64,000 nt of DNA from an uncultured Fluviicola sp. (GTDB taxonomy: Bacteria; Bacteroidota; Bacteroidia; Flavobacteriales_D; Crocinitomicaceae). The translations under genes were made by a program, and so were the position numbers. This document shows positions 1 to 9,263 of the stretch, piece by piece. The notes under the pieces are model-generated. The model was given only the letters and a program-made list of their open reading frames with translations, searched no databases and was not told the DNA's origin. Numbering within the stretch: the stretch's first letter is position 1; every line of letters begins with the position of its first letter. The DNA lies in contig CAJVYC010000003.1 in NCBI GenBank assembly GCA_913009205.1, positions 1-64,000 of the forward strand, given 5' to 3'.

Positions 1-624
1 GGCAGTGAAAAACCTGACATCGTTTTAATGGATATAATGCTGAAAGGAGATATGAATGGAATTGAAGCGGCTGAAACAATTAAGGACAAGTATTCAATAC
101 CAGTAATCTTTTTAACAGCATATGCTGATGAATCAACATTAGCTAAAGCAAAAATTACGCAACCTTATGGATACATTCTTAAACCATTTAAAGAAATAGA
201 CCTCCACACAACAATCGAAATAGCGATTTATAAGCACGTAAAAGAATTGGACGTTGTAAAGGAAAGAGATTTACTTTTCTCTATTGTTGAAAATAAAGAG
301 AGTGGAAATGGGTTTATATTCGTTAAATCAAATAGTAAACTTGTAAAACTTAAAAACAACGAGATCTATTATATTGAGGCGCTCAAGGATTATGTTGTGA
401 TTCGCACGAAAGAGACGCGATATACGATTCATTCAACGATGAAAGACATTGATGCGAAAATGGGAAATGATGAGTTTATTCGGGTTCACAGGTCGTACAT
501 CATACGATTGGATAAATTAGCGACGATTGAGTATCCGAATCTTACTTTGGAAAATATAGATAAGGTTATTCCAATTGGAGGATCTTATAGAGATGATCTG
601 AATAAGAAGATTAAAACGGTATAG
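1..624 (+). CDS. LytTR-family response regulator (5' end outside window)
   Basis: The reading frame is open from the first base, and its first residues already belong to a receiver domain, so the gene starts upstream of the window and 207 C-terminal residues are visible. The receiver domain shows the phosphoacceptor Asp in LMDIM (visible residue 11), the switch Thr in FLTAY and the conserved Lys in LKPF. After a linker, about visible residues 105-205 form a LytTR DNA-binding domain (KLKNNEIYYIEALKDYVVI, then FIRVHRSYII). Such proteins are phosphorylated by a membrane histidine kinase and bind direct repeats in promoters. No kinase gene is visible, so it may lie upstream. The target genes cannot be read from the sequence. 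Confidence 0.93.
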   Translation, partial: GSEKPDIVLMDIMLKGDMNGIEAAETIKDKYSIPVIFLTAYADESTLAKAKITQPYGYILKPFKEIDLHTTIEIAIYKHVKELDVVKERDLLFSIVENKESGNGFIFVKSNSKLVKLKNNEIYYIEALKDYVVIRTKETRYTIHSTMKDIDAKMGNDEFIRVHRSYIIRLDKLATIEYPNLTLENIDKVIPIGGSYRDDLNKKIKTV

Positions 625-665
625 TTTTTGGATCGTTTGAATTTTTGAAAGATTAAACAATCGCC

Positions 666-2798
666 TTATACTATTTCCAAATCAATCTGGCGTTTTCGAG
701 TAGAAACTTCAAAAATTCTTACCCGCACCTTATCGCCAATCGTATATTCTTTTTTCGTTTTAGGACCTTTAATTGCATAAGCCTCAGCATCAAAATGGAA
801 GCGATCACCTGGAATTTCAGATAATGGAATCATGCCTTCACATTGGTTTTCGTCCATTCGAACAAACATTCCAAACTCGGCAATTCCTGAGACAGTACCA
901 TCAAATTCTTCACCAACTTTATTGATAACGAATAGTGTCTGGAAGTATTTTGTGCTTTCACGCTCTGCTTCAACCGCTTTTCGTTCCATTCTCGAAATCC
1001 GTTTGCAAATATCGTCAAGATCGTTTCCGTACAGGTGTTTTTTCTTGGTGAGTTCTTCTTGAACTATTCGATGTACAACCAAATCCGCATAACGACGAAT
1101 AGGAGAAGTAAAGTGTGTGTAATGGTCAAATGATAATCCGTAGTGACCTATATTATATGTTTCATACGTTGCTTTTGCCATTGACCGAATAGCCATTGTT
1201 TGAATAATTGAAAATTCATTTTTCAAACGAATATCGTTCAATAAAGCATTGATATTTGTAGAAATCATTTTCGGATCAGACGTATCGACATCGAATCCAA
1301 ACTTCTGAATAAAGAGATTAAACAATCCAATTTTTTCTGGGCTTGGTTTATCATGACAACGATAAACAAAAGATACTTTTGCTTTTTTCCCCCCAGGCTT
1401 CGAAATAAATTCAGCGACGTTTCTATTTGCCAAAAGCATGAATTCTTCAACTAGCTTATGTGCATCTTTTGATCGTTTAATAACAACCTCTTCAGGGAAC
1501 CCCTCTTCATCCAATCTGAAACGAACCTCTTCTGATTCGATATTCATTGCTCCGGATTTTATTCGTTTTTTTCGCAAAATTTTAGCGATTTTATCGAGAA
1601 AAAGGATCTCGTCGCGGTAATCTCCATCTGCACCCTCTATAATGTTTTGAGCCTCTTCGTAGGTAAATCGTCTATTAGAATGAATTACAGTTTTACCAAA
1701 CCAACTGTTATAAACCTTTCCATTTTCATCTATTTCAAAGACAGCAGAGAAACTAAATTTATCTTCATTTGGACGAAGAGAACAGGTTAAGTTTGAAAGT
1801 TGCTCAGGAAGCATTGGAACAACACGGTCAACCAAATAAACAGAATTAGACCGCTTCAAAGCTTCAACGTCCATCGGTGTTCCTGGTTGAACATAATGAC
1901 TTACATCCGCAATGTGAACTCCTAATTCTAGATTTCCACTTTCCAATCGTTTGTATGAAATTGCATCATCAAAATCCTTAGCATCTAAAGGGTCTATTGT
2001 GAAGGTTGTTGTATTTCTAAAATCACGACGCGCTGCAACTTCTTTTGGATCCAAATCCATTCCAACAGATTCCGCTTGCGTTAAAACCTCATTTGGAAAC
2101 GTATAATCAATACCTTGGTTGACAAGAATACTGATCATTTCAACATCGTTTCCACCACTGTTACCTAAAGATTGCACGACTTCACCATAAGGGTTGTCAG
2201 CAGATTTCGGCCACTTCGTAATTTTAACTAAAGCCTTGTCTCCGTTTTTAGCACCGTTTAACTTTTCTTTTGGAATAAATATATCAGTGCCAACACGATG
2301 ATTGTCAGGGATTAAAAAGGCAAATTTTTCTTGTGCTTTGATCGTTCCAACAAATTGTGTTCGTTCTCTATGCAGAACTTCAATAACATTTCCCTCAGGC
2401 TTTGACCGGCCTCTATTTGACATTTGAATTTTTACCCGATCACCATCCAAAGATTGGTTTAAGTTGTTCGGGTGAATATATACATCATCTTTATCGGGGT
2501 CGTCAAGGACAACATATCCAGCTCTTCGAGCGGTCAACTGAATGACCCCTTCAAGAAAATTATTTTGAGCATTTAATTGATATATGCCGTGGCCACCGGC
2601 CTTTAAATAATTGGATTCCACTAAACTTTCAAGAACACCATAAGTAAGTTTTCTAATAGCACCTTCTCGCGCACTAATCAGTGTACATACTTGTTTGTGT
2701 GTTAACGGGGAGTCTGGGTTTTCTGAAAAGACCTTTCGAATTAGATGGTTTAAGCTATGCTTAAGCTTATTTTTAACCGGTTTTTTTCGTTTAGACAT
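666..2798 (-). CDS. rnr: Ribonuclease R (3'-5' exoribonuclease)
   Basis: A 710-residue protein of normal length for RNase R, the processive exonuclease that degrades structured RNA in the cytoplasm. Order of parts: a basic N-terminal winged-helix-like region (about 10-75), cold-shock/OB domains (about 80-215), and the RNB catalytic domain with the metal-binding signature DPLDAKDFDDA at residues 269-279. A C-terminal S1 RNA-binding domain follows at about 630-705 (FDGTVSGIAEFGMFVRMDEN). The catalytic Asp residues are all present. It is transcribed away from the ferritin gene, with about 95 bases between the two starts. Only 41 bases separate its stop from that of the convergent LytTR regulator gene. 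Confidence 0.96.
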   Translation of the reverse strand: MSKRKKPVKNKLKHSLNHLIRKVFSENPDSPLTHKQVCTLISAREGAIRKLTYGVLESLVESNYLKAGGHGIYQLNAQNNFLEGVIQLTARRAGYVVLDDPDKDDVYIHPNNLNQSLDGDRVKIQMSNRGRSKPEGNVIEVLHRERTQFVGTIKAQEKFAFLIPDNHRVGTDIFIPKEKLNGAKNGDKALVKITKWPKSADNPYGEVVQSLGNSGGNDVEMISILVNQGIDYTFPNEVLTQAESVGMDLDPKEVAARRDFRNTTTFTIDPLDAKDFDDAISYKRLESGNLELGVHIADVSHYVQPGTPMDVEALKRSNSVYLVDRVVPMLPEQLSNLTCSLRPNEDKFSFSAVFEIDENGKVYNSWFGKTVIHSNRRFTYEEAQNIIEGADGDYRDEILFLDKIAKILRKKRIKSGAMNIESEEVRFRLDEEGFPEEVVIKRSKDAHKLVEEFMLLANRNVAEFISKPGGKKAKVSFVYRCHDKPSPEKIGLFNLFIQKFGFDVDTSDPKMISTNINALLNDIRLKNEFSIIQTMAIRSMAKATYETYNIGHYGLSFDHYTHFTSPIRRYADLVVHRIVQEELTKKKHLYGNDLDDICKRISRMERKAVEAERESTKYFQTLFVINKVGEEFDGTVSGIAEFGMFVRMDENQCEGMIPLSEIPGDRFHFDAEAYAIKGPKTKKEYTIGDKVRVRIFEVSTRKRQIDLEIV

Positions 2799-2867
2799 AT
2801 ACGCTAATGTACACTTAATTTAGAATAAACTTATTTGAAGTTTCAAAAGAGTTCAGCTGAAATATGG

Positions 2868-2875
2868 TAACTTTG
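2868..2875 (+). promoter_or_regulatory. Candidate -7 box for the ferritin gene
   Basis: TAACTTTG matches the Bacteroidota sigma-A -7 element TAnnTTTG and ends 17 bases before the ferritin ATG. No clear -33 TTG is seen at the usual distance. Confidence 0.45.
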
Positions 2876-2892
2876 TACAAAACAGATTCATT

Positions 2893-3417
2893 ATGAACGA
2901 AAGAGTAGAAAAAGCATTAAATGACCAAATAGAGAAAGAAGCATCATCTTCACAGTTTTATCTTGGAATGGCCTCTTGGGCTGAAGGGCAAGGACTTAGT
3001 GGAACGTCTCAGTTTTTATACTCCCACTCAGATGAAGAAAGGTTTCACATGTTGAAGCTTGTAAAGTTTGTAAATGAGCGCGGAGGAATAGCTAAAATTC
3101 CAGGACTCCAAGCACCACCAGAAAAATTTAAGTCATTGCCGAATGTGTTTAAATTGCTTCTTGAGCACGAACTTAGAGTTACTGAAAGCATTAATAATTT
3201 AGTTTATGTTTGTCTTCAAGAAAAAGATTATACAACACATAATTTCATCCAATGGTATGTTTCAGAGCAGCTTGAGGAAGAAGCTTTAGCCAGAACAATT
3301 GTTGACAAAATAAATATGATTGGTGAAGATAAGGCCGGATTATACCTCTTTGATCGTGACCTAGAAAACTCTACGATTCAGTCTTCAGTTGTTAATGATG
3401 GCGGAACTGGCGCCTAA
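2893..3417 (+). CDS. ftnA: Non-haem ferritin
   Basis: A 174-residue four-helix-bundle ferritin of the bacterial FtnA type, which stores iron as a ferric mineral in the cytosol. Ferroxidase-centre residues are visible: E16 in IEKEASSSQFY, then E49 and H52 in DEERFHML (ExxH), a Glu in LEHELRVTE, and the downstream Gln/Glu-rich helix YVSEQLEEEALA. The length is typical and the start is supported by an upstream TAnnTTTG box. It stands alone between the divergent RNase R gene and the large sensor gene that begins a few bases after its stop. That close spacing might allow read-through into the sensor gene. No iron-responsive operator could be recognised. Confidence 0.95.
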   Translation: MNERVEKALNDQIEKEASSSQFYLGMASWAEGQGLSGTSQFLYSHSDEERFHMLKLVKFVNERGGIAKIPGLQAPPEKFKSLPNVFKLLLEHELRVTESINNLVYVCLQEKDYTTHNFIQWYVSEQLEEEALARTIVDKINMIGEDKAGLYLFDRDLENSTIQSSVVNDGGTGA

Positions 3418-3446
3418 ACGCTAAATTTTTGGTATTTTCATATCGA

Positions 3447-6400
3447 ATGCACCGCTTGTTTCTTTTTTTAATACCACTTTTTCTGATGGCATCCTCGGCT
3501 TTTAGCCAGAGGGAAATACGTTTTAGAAATTACACAATCAGTAACGGTCTATCCCAAAGCTCGGTGACTTGTATTATCCAGGATGATTTAAATTCATTTT
3601 GGATTGGAACGCAAGACGGATTAAATCGGTATGATGGAAAAACGTTCGAAATTTTCACATCAAGCGATACTGAAGGCTTGGAAAGCGAGTATATTAGGTG
3701 TGCAGAAAAGGACACCGATGGAAACCTGTGGTTTGGAACGAATAACGGGCTTACTAAATACGATATTAAGAGAGAAAACTTTACGACATACACCTATAAA
3801 AGTGGAGTCGCGCTTCAGATTGAAGACGTTGCCGTTGGAAAAAGCGGGGAGATTTGGGTTGCAAGTACAGAAACAGGAATCTATCGTTTTAACTTAAAAT
3901 CAAAATCCTTCAGGTCCTACCAGTCTGTAATACATTCAAAGAAAACCACAAATATTCACTTCGCTGAATCGGGTAAATTGATCGTTTCTACGGATGATGA
4001 GGGAGTCTATATCTGTGATGCCCAAATGATGAGCGCGCATCAAGTTAAATTAAAAGGTAAAGGGGAATTAATACCGAATATCAACAAGATAAAGAATCAT
4101 GGATTCGAAAACGTGCTTCTTGCAACGAATCAAGGCATTTATATTTTAAACACAGAAACACTTGCAGCGCAAAAGGAACTTGTAGGCTTGGCAAAGGACC
4201 ACAGAAGCTTAAATATTTCGGACGCTCACCATGACAAGAAGTTTGGATGGGTTGTATCTACAACAGGAAATGGTCTTTTCGTTGTTGATAACGATGGTTC
4301 AAGAGATAATTATACGGAGGACATTTTTCAAAAAAACACTCTTTTATTTGATGAGGTAAACGTTATTTTTAGAGATAACTCAGGTATAATTTGGATTGGA
4401 ACGCAACGCGGAATATCAACATTTGACCCAGACAACAAAGGAATTTTAGGAATAGGACCGAGCGGAAACCCGGAAAAAGGAATTCCAACGGCGAGCGTTT
4501 GGTGCTTAAAAGAATCAATGGACGAGAAGTCTATTTATATCGGTACAAATAGTGGTGTTTCTAAGCTTGATAGACAAACAGGAAAGTATACCCAATATTA
4601 TCGAAGTAAACTTCAATCTACATTTGGAACAGGTGAAATGACGGTTTTATCAATCTATGATATTTCGGATAAAAAATTATTAGTCGCATGTGCAGACGGT
4701 CTTTTTGAATTGAATATTAATGGGGTTGATTACACATATTCTGAAGTTCATCAGAAAGGAAGCGAAGAAACATTGATTCATAAAAGGGCGTATTCAATTG
4801 TTGAATGGAAAGGCTCGAAATATTTTATTGGGACAAAAGACGGAGTTATTCTATACGATGCCAAAACAAAGAAAATCCAAACCTTTGAACATGACCCAAA
4901 GAACCCCAATGAAACAATTGCTATTGGGGTGTGCAGGCTGGTCTACAAAGATAGAAACGGAAGCATTTGGTTTGCCACGAGCACGGGAGGGCTGAATACA
5001 TTGTCAGATTTGAACGGTGCAATTACAATTCGTCCGTATGAATACAATTCCATTTTAAAAGCAACGAGCAAGGACTATATTAGTTCAATTTACCAAAACA
5101 ATGAAGGAATATATTGGATTGGAACATTAGGGTCGGGACTTGTTAAATGGAACGCCAAAGCAAAAAAAGCAACATCTTATAATAAATCTGACGGTCTTCC
5201 AAACGATGTTATTTATGGGGTAGTTTCTGATAATAATGGAGGTTTGTGGCTCAGCACAAACAAAGGTTTGTGTTCTTTTGGTAAGGACGGAAAAAATGTT
5301 AAAAATTACACAGAGGTAAATGGGTTAATGAGTAATGAGTTCAACTTAGGCGCCTTCATGAAAACCAAAAAAGGAGAGCTTTATTTTGGGGGTATTTATG
5401 GTTTTAATTATTTCAACCCAGCTGAACTTAAAAACACAGAGAAAGACATTGGTGTAATCTTTACTAAGCTTAAATTAGAGGGCGAATGGATGAAATACGG
5501 GGAGAAAGGGTCGCCACTGGTCAAGCCAGTTTATGAAACGAAGGAAATTTATTTAAGCTATAGAAAGAGGTCTTTTACTCTCAAGTTTCAACCTTCGGAT
5601 TTAAGCAGTCCAGAGTTGATTAATTACAAGTGTGTTTTATCCGGCGAGGAAGATGAAGAAATCTTACTTGGAGAGATGAATGAAATTCATTTTAATGCCC
5701 TGGCCTCAGGCGACTATTTGTTGAAAATTTATGCACGAAGAGGAGATGGAAGCTGGAGTTCATCACCTGCAACAATGAAAATTTACATTGCAGTGCCTTT
5801 CTGGCAAACATGGTGGTTCTGGACAGCTATCACTCTTCTTTTAGCACTTTTGGTTCGCATTTTTATAAAAGTAAGAATAGCAAGTGCCGAAAAAGAACAA
5901 ATCAAACTTGAGGTAAAAGTCCAAGAAAGAACACAAGAGATTCGTAAGCAAAACAAGAAGATTGCTGAACAAAACATAAAAATTCAAGAGGAAAAAAACA
6001 AAGTTGTTCGGCAACAAAAGTTGCTTCAAATTGAGAAAGACAAGACGGAAAAATTACTTAAGAACGTAATTCCAGCATCAACAGCAGAAGAACTTAAAAA
6101 GAAAGGGAAAGCAAGCGCAAGAGCTTATAAAACCGTATCTGTTTTGTTCACAGACTTTGTTGGTTTTACCCACATTTCGGACCGCATGACAGCGACAGAG
6201 TTGGTTAAAAAACTAGACGTCTATTTCACTGAGTTTGATAAAATAATTGTAAAAAATAACATTGAAAAAATTAAGACGATCGGAGATGCGTATATGTGTG
6301 CAGGAGGCGTCCCGGTAAGAAACAACACCAACCCAATTGACACCTGTGTAGCTGCTTTGCAAATTCAGGCTTATATGAATAAGCGAAAGAACGACGCCAT

Positions 6401-7352
6401 TGCAAATGATGGAGAGTATTGGGAACTGCGCCTGGGAATTAACACAGGAGAATTAACTGCTGGTGTGATTGGGTCTCAAAGACTCGCCTATGATATTTGG
6501 GGGGCTACGGTAAACCAAGCACAGCGAATGGAAATGATGGGCGCACCCGGAGAGGTAACTATTTCTGGAGCTACTCACCAACACATAGAACCTTATTTTG
6601 AATGTAGGTTTAAAGGAAAAGCGCAATCGAAAAGTAGGGGGCTAATTGACATGTATATAGTTGAACGAATTAAGCCCGAACTCTCCATAAAAGGAGAAGG
6701 CTTGACCCCAAATTCACGGTTCCATGAAATCGTGAATTTGCACTTATACAGTTCCATTAATTATTACAAGGCTGAGCGACACATCATGAGGCTGCTCGAA
6801 AAGCACTTATCTAAATCGCTTCATTATCACAGTGTTGCTCATTCAACGGACGTTGTAATTGCCGTTGAAAAAATTGCCTTATCGGAAAACGTAACAGACG
6901 AAGGCTTATTCTTGTTGAAATCTGCAGCGAACTATCACGACGCAGGATTTATTGAGGAATACGATAACAACGAACCGGTCGGGGCACGTTTAGCGGGTGA
7001 AATCCTTCCAAAGTATGGATACACAGACCAGCACATTAAAAAGATTAAGGATTTAATATTTGTTACAAAAATCCCCCATAATCCGAAAAATCATCTCGAA
7101 GAGATCATCTGTGATGCCGATTTGGATTACTTAGGGAGAAGTGATTTTCATAAAATTGCGGACAAACTTCGACTAGAGCTAAGGGAACATGGAAAAATTA
7201 ATAGCGACCGCCAATGGGATGAGACTCAAGTGAGCTTCCTTAAAATGCACAAGTACTTCACGAAGACCGCAATTAGGACGCGTAAAAAGAAGAAAATGGA
7301 GAACCTTAAAGAAGTTGAGGAGAGGCTTAAGAGAAATGAGTATAAAGACTAG
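3447..7352 (+). CDS. Propeller sensor, adenylate cyclase and HD domain fusion
   Basis: A 1301-residue membrane protein. I chose the ATG at 3447, which opens a normal signal peptide (MHRLFLFLIPLFLMASSAFS), over an in-frame TTG 18 bases earlier. Numbering is from 3447. Residues about 25-680 are repeated Reg_prop-like propeller blades (motifs such as FWIGTQDGLNRYDG, IWIGTQRGIS), followed by a Y_Y_Y-like domain (about 690-780). One transmembrane helix lies at about 787-808, then a coiled coil. A class III cyclase domain follows with D903 (FTDFVGF), K943 and D947 (KTIGDAY), D1016 (YDIWG), N1023 and R1027. The Lys/Asp pair is the adenine-selecting pair. The C-terminus carries an HD domain: H1128 and H1132, H1164-D1165 (YHDAGF) and CDADLDYLG near 1222. 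The probable role is cAMP synthesis under control of a periplasmic signal, possibly with hydrolysis. The ligand is unknown. Confidence 0.9.
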   Translation: MHRLFLFLIPLFLMASSAFSQREIRFRNYTISNGLSQSSVTCIIQDDLNSFWIGTQDGLNRYDGKTFEIFTSSDTEGLESEYIRCAEKDTDGNLWFGTNNGLTKYDIKRENFTTYTYKSGVALQIEDVAVGKSGEIWVASTETGIYRFNLKSKSFRSYQSVIHSKKTTNIHFAESGKLIVSTDDEGVYICDAQMMSAHQVKLKGKGELIPNINKIKNHGFENVLLATNQGIYILNTETLAAQKELVGLAKDHRSLNISDAHHDKKFGWVVSTTGNGLFVVDNDGSRDNYTEDIFQKNTLLFDEVNVIFRDNSGIIWIGTQRGISTFDPDNKGILGIGPSGNPEKGIPTASVWCLKESMDEKSIYIGTNSGVSKLDRQTGKYTQYYRSKLQSTFGTGEMTVLSIYDISDKKLLVACADGLFELNINGVDYTYSEVHQKGSEETLIHKRAYSIVEWKGSKYFIGTKDGVILYDAKTKKIQTFEHDPKNPNETIAIGVCRLVYKDRNGSIWFATSTGGLNTLSDLNGAITIRPYEYNSILKATSKDYISSIYQNNEGIYWIGTLGSGLVKWNAKAKKATSYNKSDGLPNDVIYGVVSDNNGGLWLSTNKGLCSFGKDGKNVKNYTEVNGLMSNEFNLGAFMKTKKGELYFGGIYGFNYFNPAELKNTEKDIGVIFTKLKLEGEWMKYGEKGSPLVKPVYETKEIYLSYRKRSFTLKFQPSDLSSPELINYKCVLSGEEDEEILLGEMNEIHFNALASGDYLLKIYARRGDGSWSSSPATMKIYIAVPFWQTWWFWTAITLLLALLVRIFIKVRIASAEKEQIKLEVKVQERTQEIRKQNKKIAEQNIKIQEEKNKVVRQQKLLQIEKDKTEKLLKNVIPASTAEELKKKGKASARAYKTVSVLFTDFVGFTHISDRMTATELVKKLDVYFTEFDKIIVKNNIEKIKTIGDAYMCAGGVPVRNNTNPIDTCVAALQIQAYMNKRKNDAIANDGEYWELRLGINTGELTAGVIGSQRLAYDIWGATVNQAQRMEMMGAPGEVTISGATHQHIEPYFECRFKGKAQSKSRGLIDMYIVERIKPELSIKGEGLTPNSRFHEIVNLHLYSSINYYKAERHIMRLLEKHLSKSLHYHSVAHSTDVVIAVEKIALSENVTDEGLFLLKSAANYHDAGFIEEYDNNEPVGARLAGEILPKYGYTDQHIKKIKDLIFVTKIPHNPKNHLEEIICDADLDYLGRSDFHKIADKLRLELREHGKINSDRQWDETQVSFLKMHKYFTKTAIRTRKKKKMENLKEVEERLKRNEYKD

Positions 7353-7360
7353 TAAATAAA

Positions 7361-7386
7361 AACCACCCTCGTTTCCGAAGATGGTT
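7361..7386. terminator. Hairpin between convergent genes
   Basis: AACCACCCTCG and CGAAGATGGTT can pair across a TTTC loop with two mismatches. It lies between the stop of the cyclase gene (+) and the stop of the UspA gene (-), so it may end transcription from both sides. Confidence 0.55.
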
Positions 7387-7409
7387 AATTATCAATAAAA
7401 GAATTTCTA

Positions 7410-8228
7410 TTAATTGAAATCCGCAGCGAACGAGAACGAACCTTCAATTGGATTCATAATCAACGTTGGGATTTGGGCTTCATTTGTAATGATGTATTCC
7501 TCATGAGTCGAGGCCAAAACACCAAGAACGCTATTTTTATTAAGGTTCATGATAGCAATTAAGTCAGCATTAACATCAACGGCATGTTTAACAACCTTCT
7601 TATCGAAACCAGAACCACTAATAATAGTGGTTGTTACCTCAATTTCTCGTTCTGCGAAATATTTCTTAGCAAAAACAACATTTGCTTTTACTTGATGGCG
7701 TAAAAACTCATCTGTTTCCTCAGGTGTAATTACGTGAACACGCGATTTGAAATACTTAGCCAAGTTTGCAACAATAGCAAGCTTTTGTTTTGTCTCTTTG
7801 TTTAAATCCAAGGGAACAACGATATCGTCGTATCCTGTTTCTTTTGCCGTTTTCGCTTGAACAATTATGAAAGGAACGCTAGACCGAGTAATAACCTTTA
7901 ACGCGTTCATTCCAGTAACATGCTGCCAACCATGAGCCCCGTGTGTTCCCATAAAGATCAGCTCCGCATGGTGCTCTGCAGCAAACTCTCCTATACCTTC
8001 GAAAATATTTCCTAAACGAATAGAAGGGATAAGTTTTACGGAAGAAGTATTTACTTCTATTATCGCTTCAAGCTTTTTGTCAGCGTCTTTAATGTCTTTC
8101 TCCTTAGCTACTACATGTAACAAATAGATTTCAGCTCCTAGTGGCTTAGCAGTGGCAATCGCATGATCTAAGGCAATGTTTGCTACATCTGTAAAGTCGT
8201 GGGGAACAATAAAGTTTTTGGTTCTCAT
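7410..8228 (-). CDS. Universal stress protein with two UspA domains
   Basis: A 272-residue cytoplasmic protein made of two tandem UspA domains (about 1-145 and 150-272). The first starts with FIVPHDFTDVANIALDHA, a standard UspA beta1-alpha1 unit, and contains LIFMGTHGAHGW. The second starts with DIVVPLDLNKETKQKLAI and contains DLIAIMNLN. The second domain has lost the clean GxxG-9x-G(S/T) nucleotide motif, and the first only partly resembles it, so ATP binding is uncertain. Family members help cells survive starvation or oxidative stress, but the specific role is not readable here. A TATCTTTG box sits 28 bases upstream of the ATG. Confidence 0.9.
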   Translation of the reverse strand: MRTKNFIVPHDFTDVANIALDHAIATAKPLGAEIYLLHVVAKEKDIKDADKKLEAIIEVNTSSVKLIPSIRLGNIFEGIGEFAAEHHAELIFMGTHGAHGWQHVTGMNALKVITRSSVPFIIVQAKTAKETGYDDIVVPLDLNKETKQKLAIVANLAKYFKSRVHVITPEETDEFLRHQVKANVVFAKKYFAEREIEVTTTIISGSGFDKKVVKHAVDVNADLIAIMNLNKNSVLGVLASTHEEYIITNEAQIPTLIMNPIEGSFSFAADFN

Positions 8229-8256
8229 AAGATAGTTCTTTCTGGTTTGGTAGTTA

Positions 8257-8264
8257 CAAAGATA
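8257..8264 (-). promoter_or_regulatory. Candidate -7 box for the UspA gene
   Basis: On the minus strand this reads TATCTTTG, a perfect TAnnTTTG element, 28 bases before the ATG at 8228. No convincing -33 TTG is present. Confidence 0.45.
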
Positions 8265-8300
8265 ACAATAACAGGACGCGTTCAGTCACCTTTTTAGTGA

Positions 8301-9197
8301 TTATTGTAAGGCGTTTCTTTTTTTAATTGAAGACTTTATAATGGCATTCAGAAAGATAACACTCACGATTAACACAGAACCCAAATAAAAGCTAGCGTTC
8401 AACTCTTCATTTTCATGTAAAATTATTATTCCTAAAACAATAGCGTAAACGGGCTCTAGGTTGATACTCAATGAAACGGTAAATACACCCAGGTGTTTTA
8501 CAAGATCGACGATAACAAGAAAGGCAAAGGAAGTACAAACAATTCCTAAAAAGAGTAGCCAAACGAAATCAGAGCCAGTCATAACGAACAAACTTGAATC
8601 GAAACGGCCAAGACAAAAAAGTAGAATCGATAGTGAAAGTGTTGCGACGACCATTTCATAAAAAGAAATTGTTGAAGCTGGCGTATCTCGAGCGAGTTTT
8701 GCATTGAAAACGGAAAACAATGCCGCAAACAGAGCGGAAGCCAACCCATAGAACAACGCTTCAAATTCACGGCCTCTGAAACTGGAAGAAACAAAATAAA
8801 TTCCACCAACCACAATTAAGCTTAGTCCGAACTCCAACCATGAAAACTTTCGCTTTAATATAAGCGGTTCAAGCCAGGAAACGTGTAGTGTCGTTGTCGA
8901 CAGGCAAAGAACTCCAAATGAAGCGGTTGAAAGCTGAACCGAATGGAAAAAAGTAACCCAATGGGCAGCGACGACAACACCAACGCCACAAATTTGAACA
9001 AGTCGAAGCCTTGAAGTTGTTTTAAAGGATTTCCGCAAAATCAACATTGCAATAAACAGAGACAGTGCAGCAATGAAAACGCGATGCCACACAATAGCCA
9101 CAGCATCAATTTCAATAAGTTTCCCTAAAACACCCGTGAATCCATAGATCAGGATAATAAAGTGAAGCAAGATGTAGTTTTTGTATTTCGTGAACAT
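8301..9197 (-). CDS. DMT-superfamily transporter (EamA)
   Basis: A 298-residue integral membrane protein with about ten hydrophobic helices arranged as two EamA repeats (about 8-135 and 150-285), the usual design of drug/metabolite exporters in the inner membrane. Recognisable features are the early ILIYGFTGVLGKL helix, the AIVWHRVFIAALSL segment and the second-repeat ending SINLEPVYAIVLGII, the EPV signature of EamA proteins. The substrate cannot be deduced. The neighbours (a stress protein and a coiled-coil exported protein) give no clue. A strong terminator of the upstream gene lies just before its start, so it probably has its own promoter. Confidence 0.88.
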   Translation of the reverse strand: MFTKYKNYILLHFIILIYGFTGVLGKLIEIDAVAIVWHRVFIAALSLFIAMLILRKSFKTTSRLRLVQICGVGVVVAAHWVTFFHSVQLSTASFGVLCLSTTTLHVSWLEPLILKRKFSWLEFGLSLIVVGGIYFVSSSFRGREFEALFYGLASALFAALFSVFNAKLARDTPASTISFYEMVVATLSLSILLFCLGRFDSSLFVMTGSDFVWLLFLGIVCTSFAFLVIVDLVKHLGVFTVSLSINLEPVYAIVLGIIILHENEELNASFYLGSVLIVSVIFLNAIIKSSIKKRNALQ

Positions 9198-9210
9198 TCT
9201 GCAAAAATAA

Positions 9211-9240
9211 AAAAAGCCCCTCAGTAGGACTGAAACGCTT
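9211..9240 (-). terminator. Rho-independent terminator after the coiled-coil gene
   Basis: On the minus strand a hairpin forms between AAGC..TCAGT and ACTGA..GCTT (loop CCT) and is followed by a T-rich run (seven T, then ATTTTT). It lies 24 bases past the stop of the gene at 9264-10580. Confidence 0.8.
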
Positions 9241-9263
9241 CATATATAGGTTAACTAAAGTCT

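Noticed and set aside
3429-3446. TTG start for the cyclase protein
   Set aside because: It adds VFSYR before the signal peptide; the ATG at 3447 is the better start.
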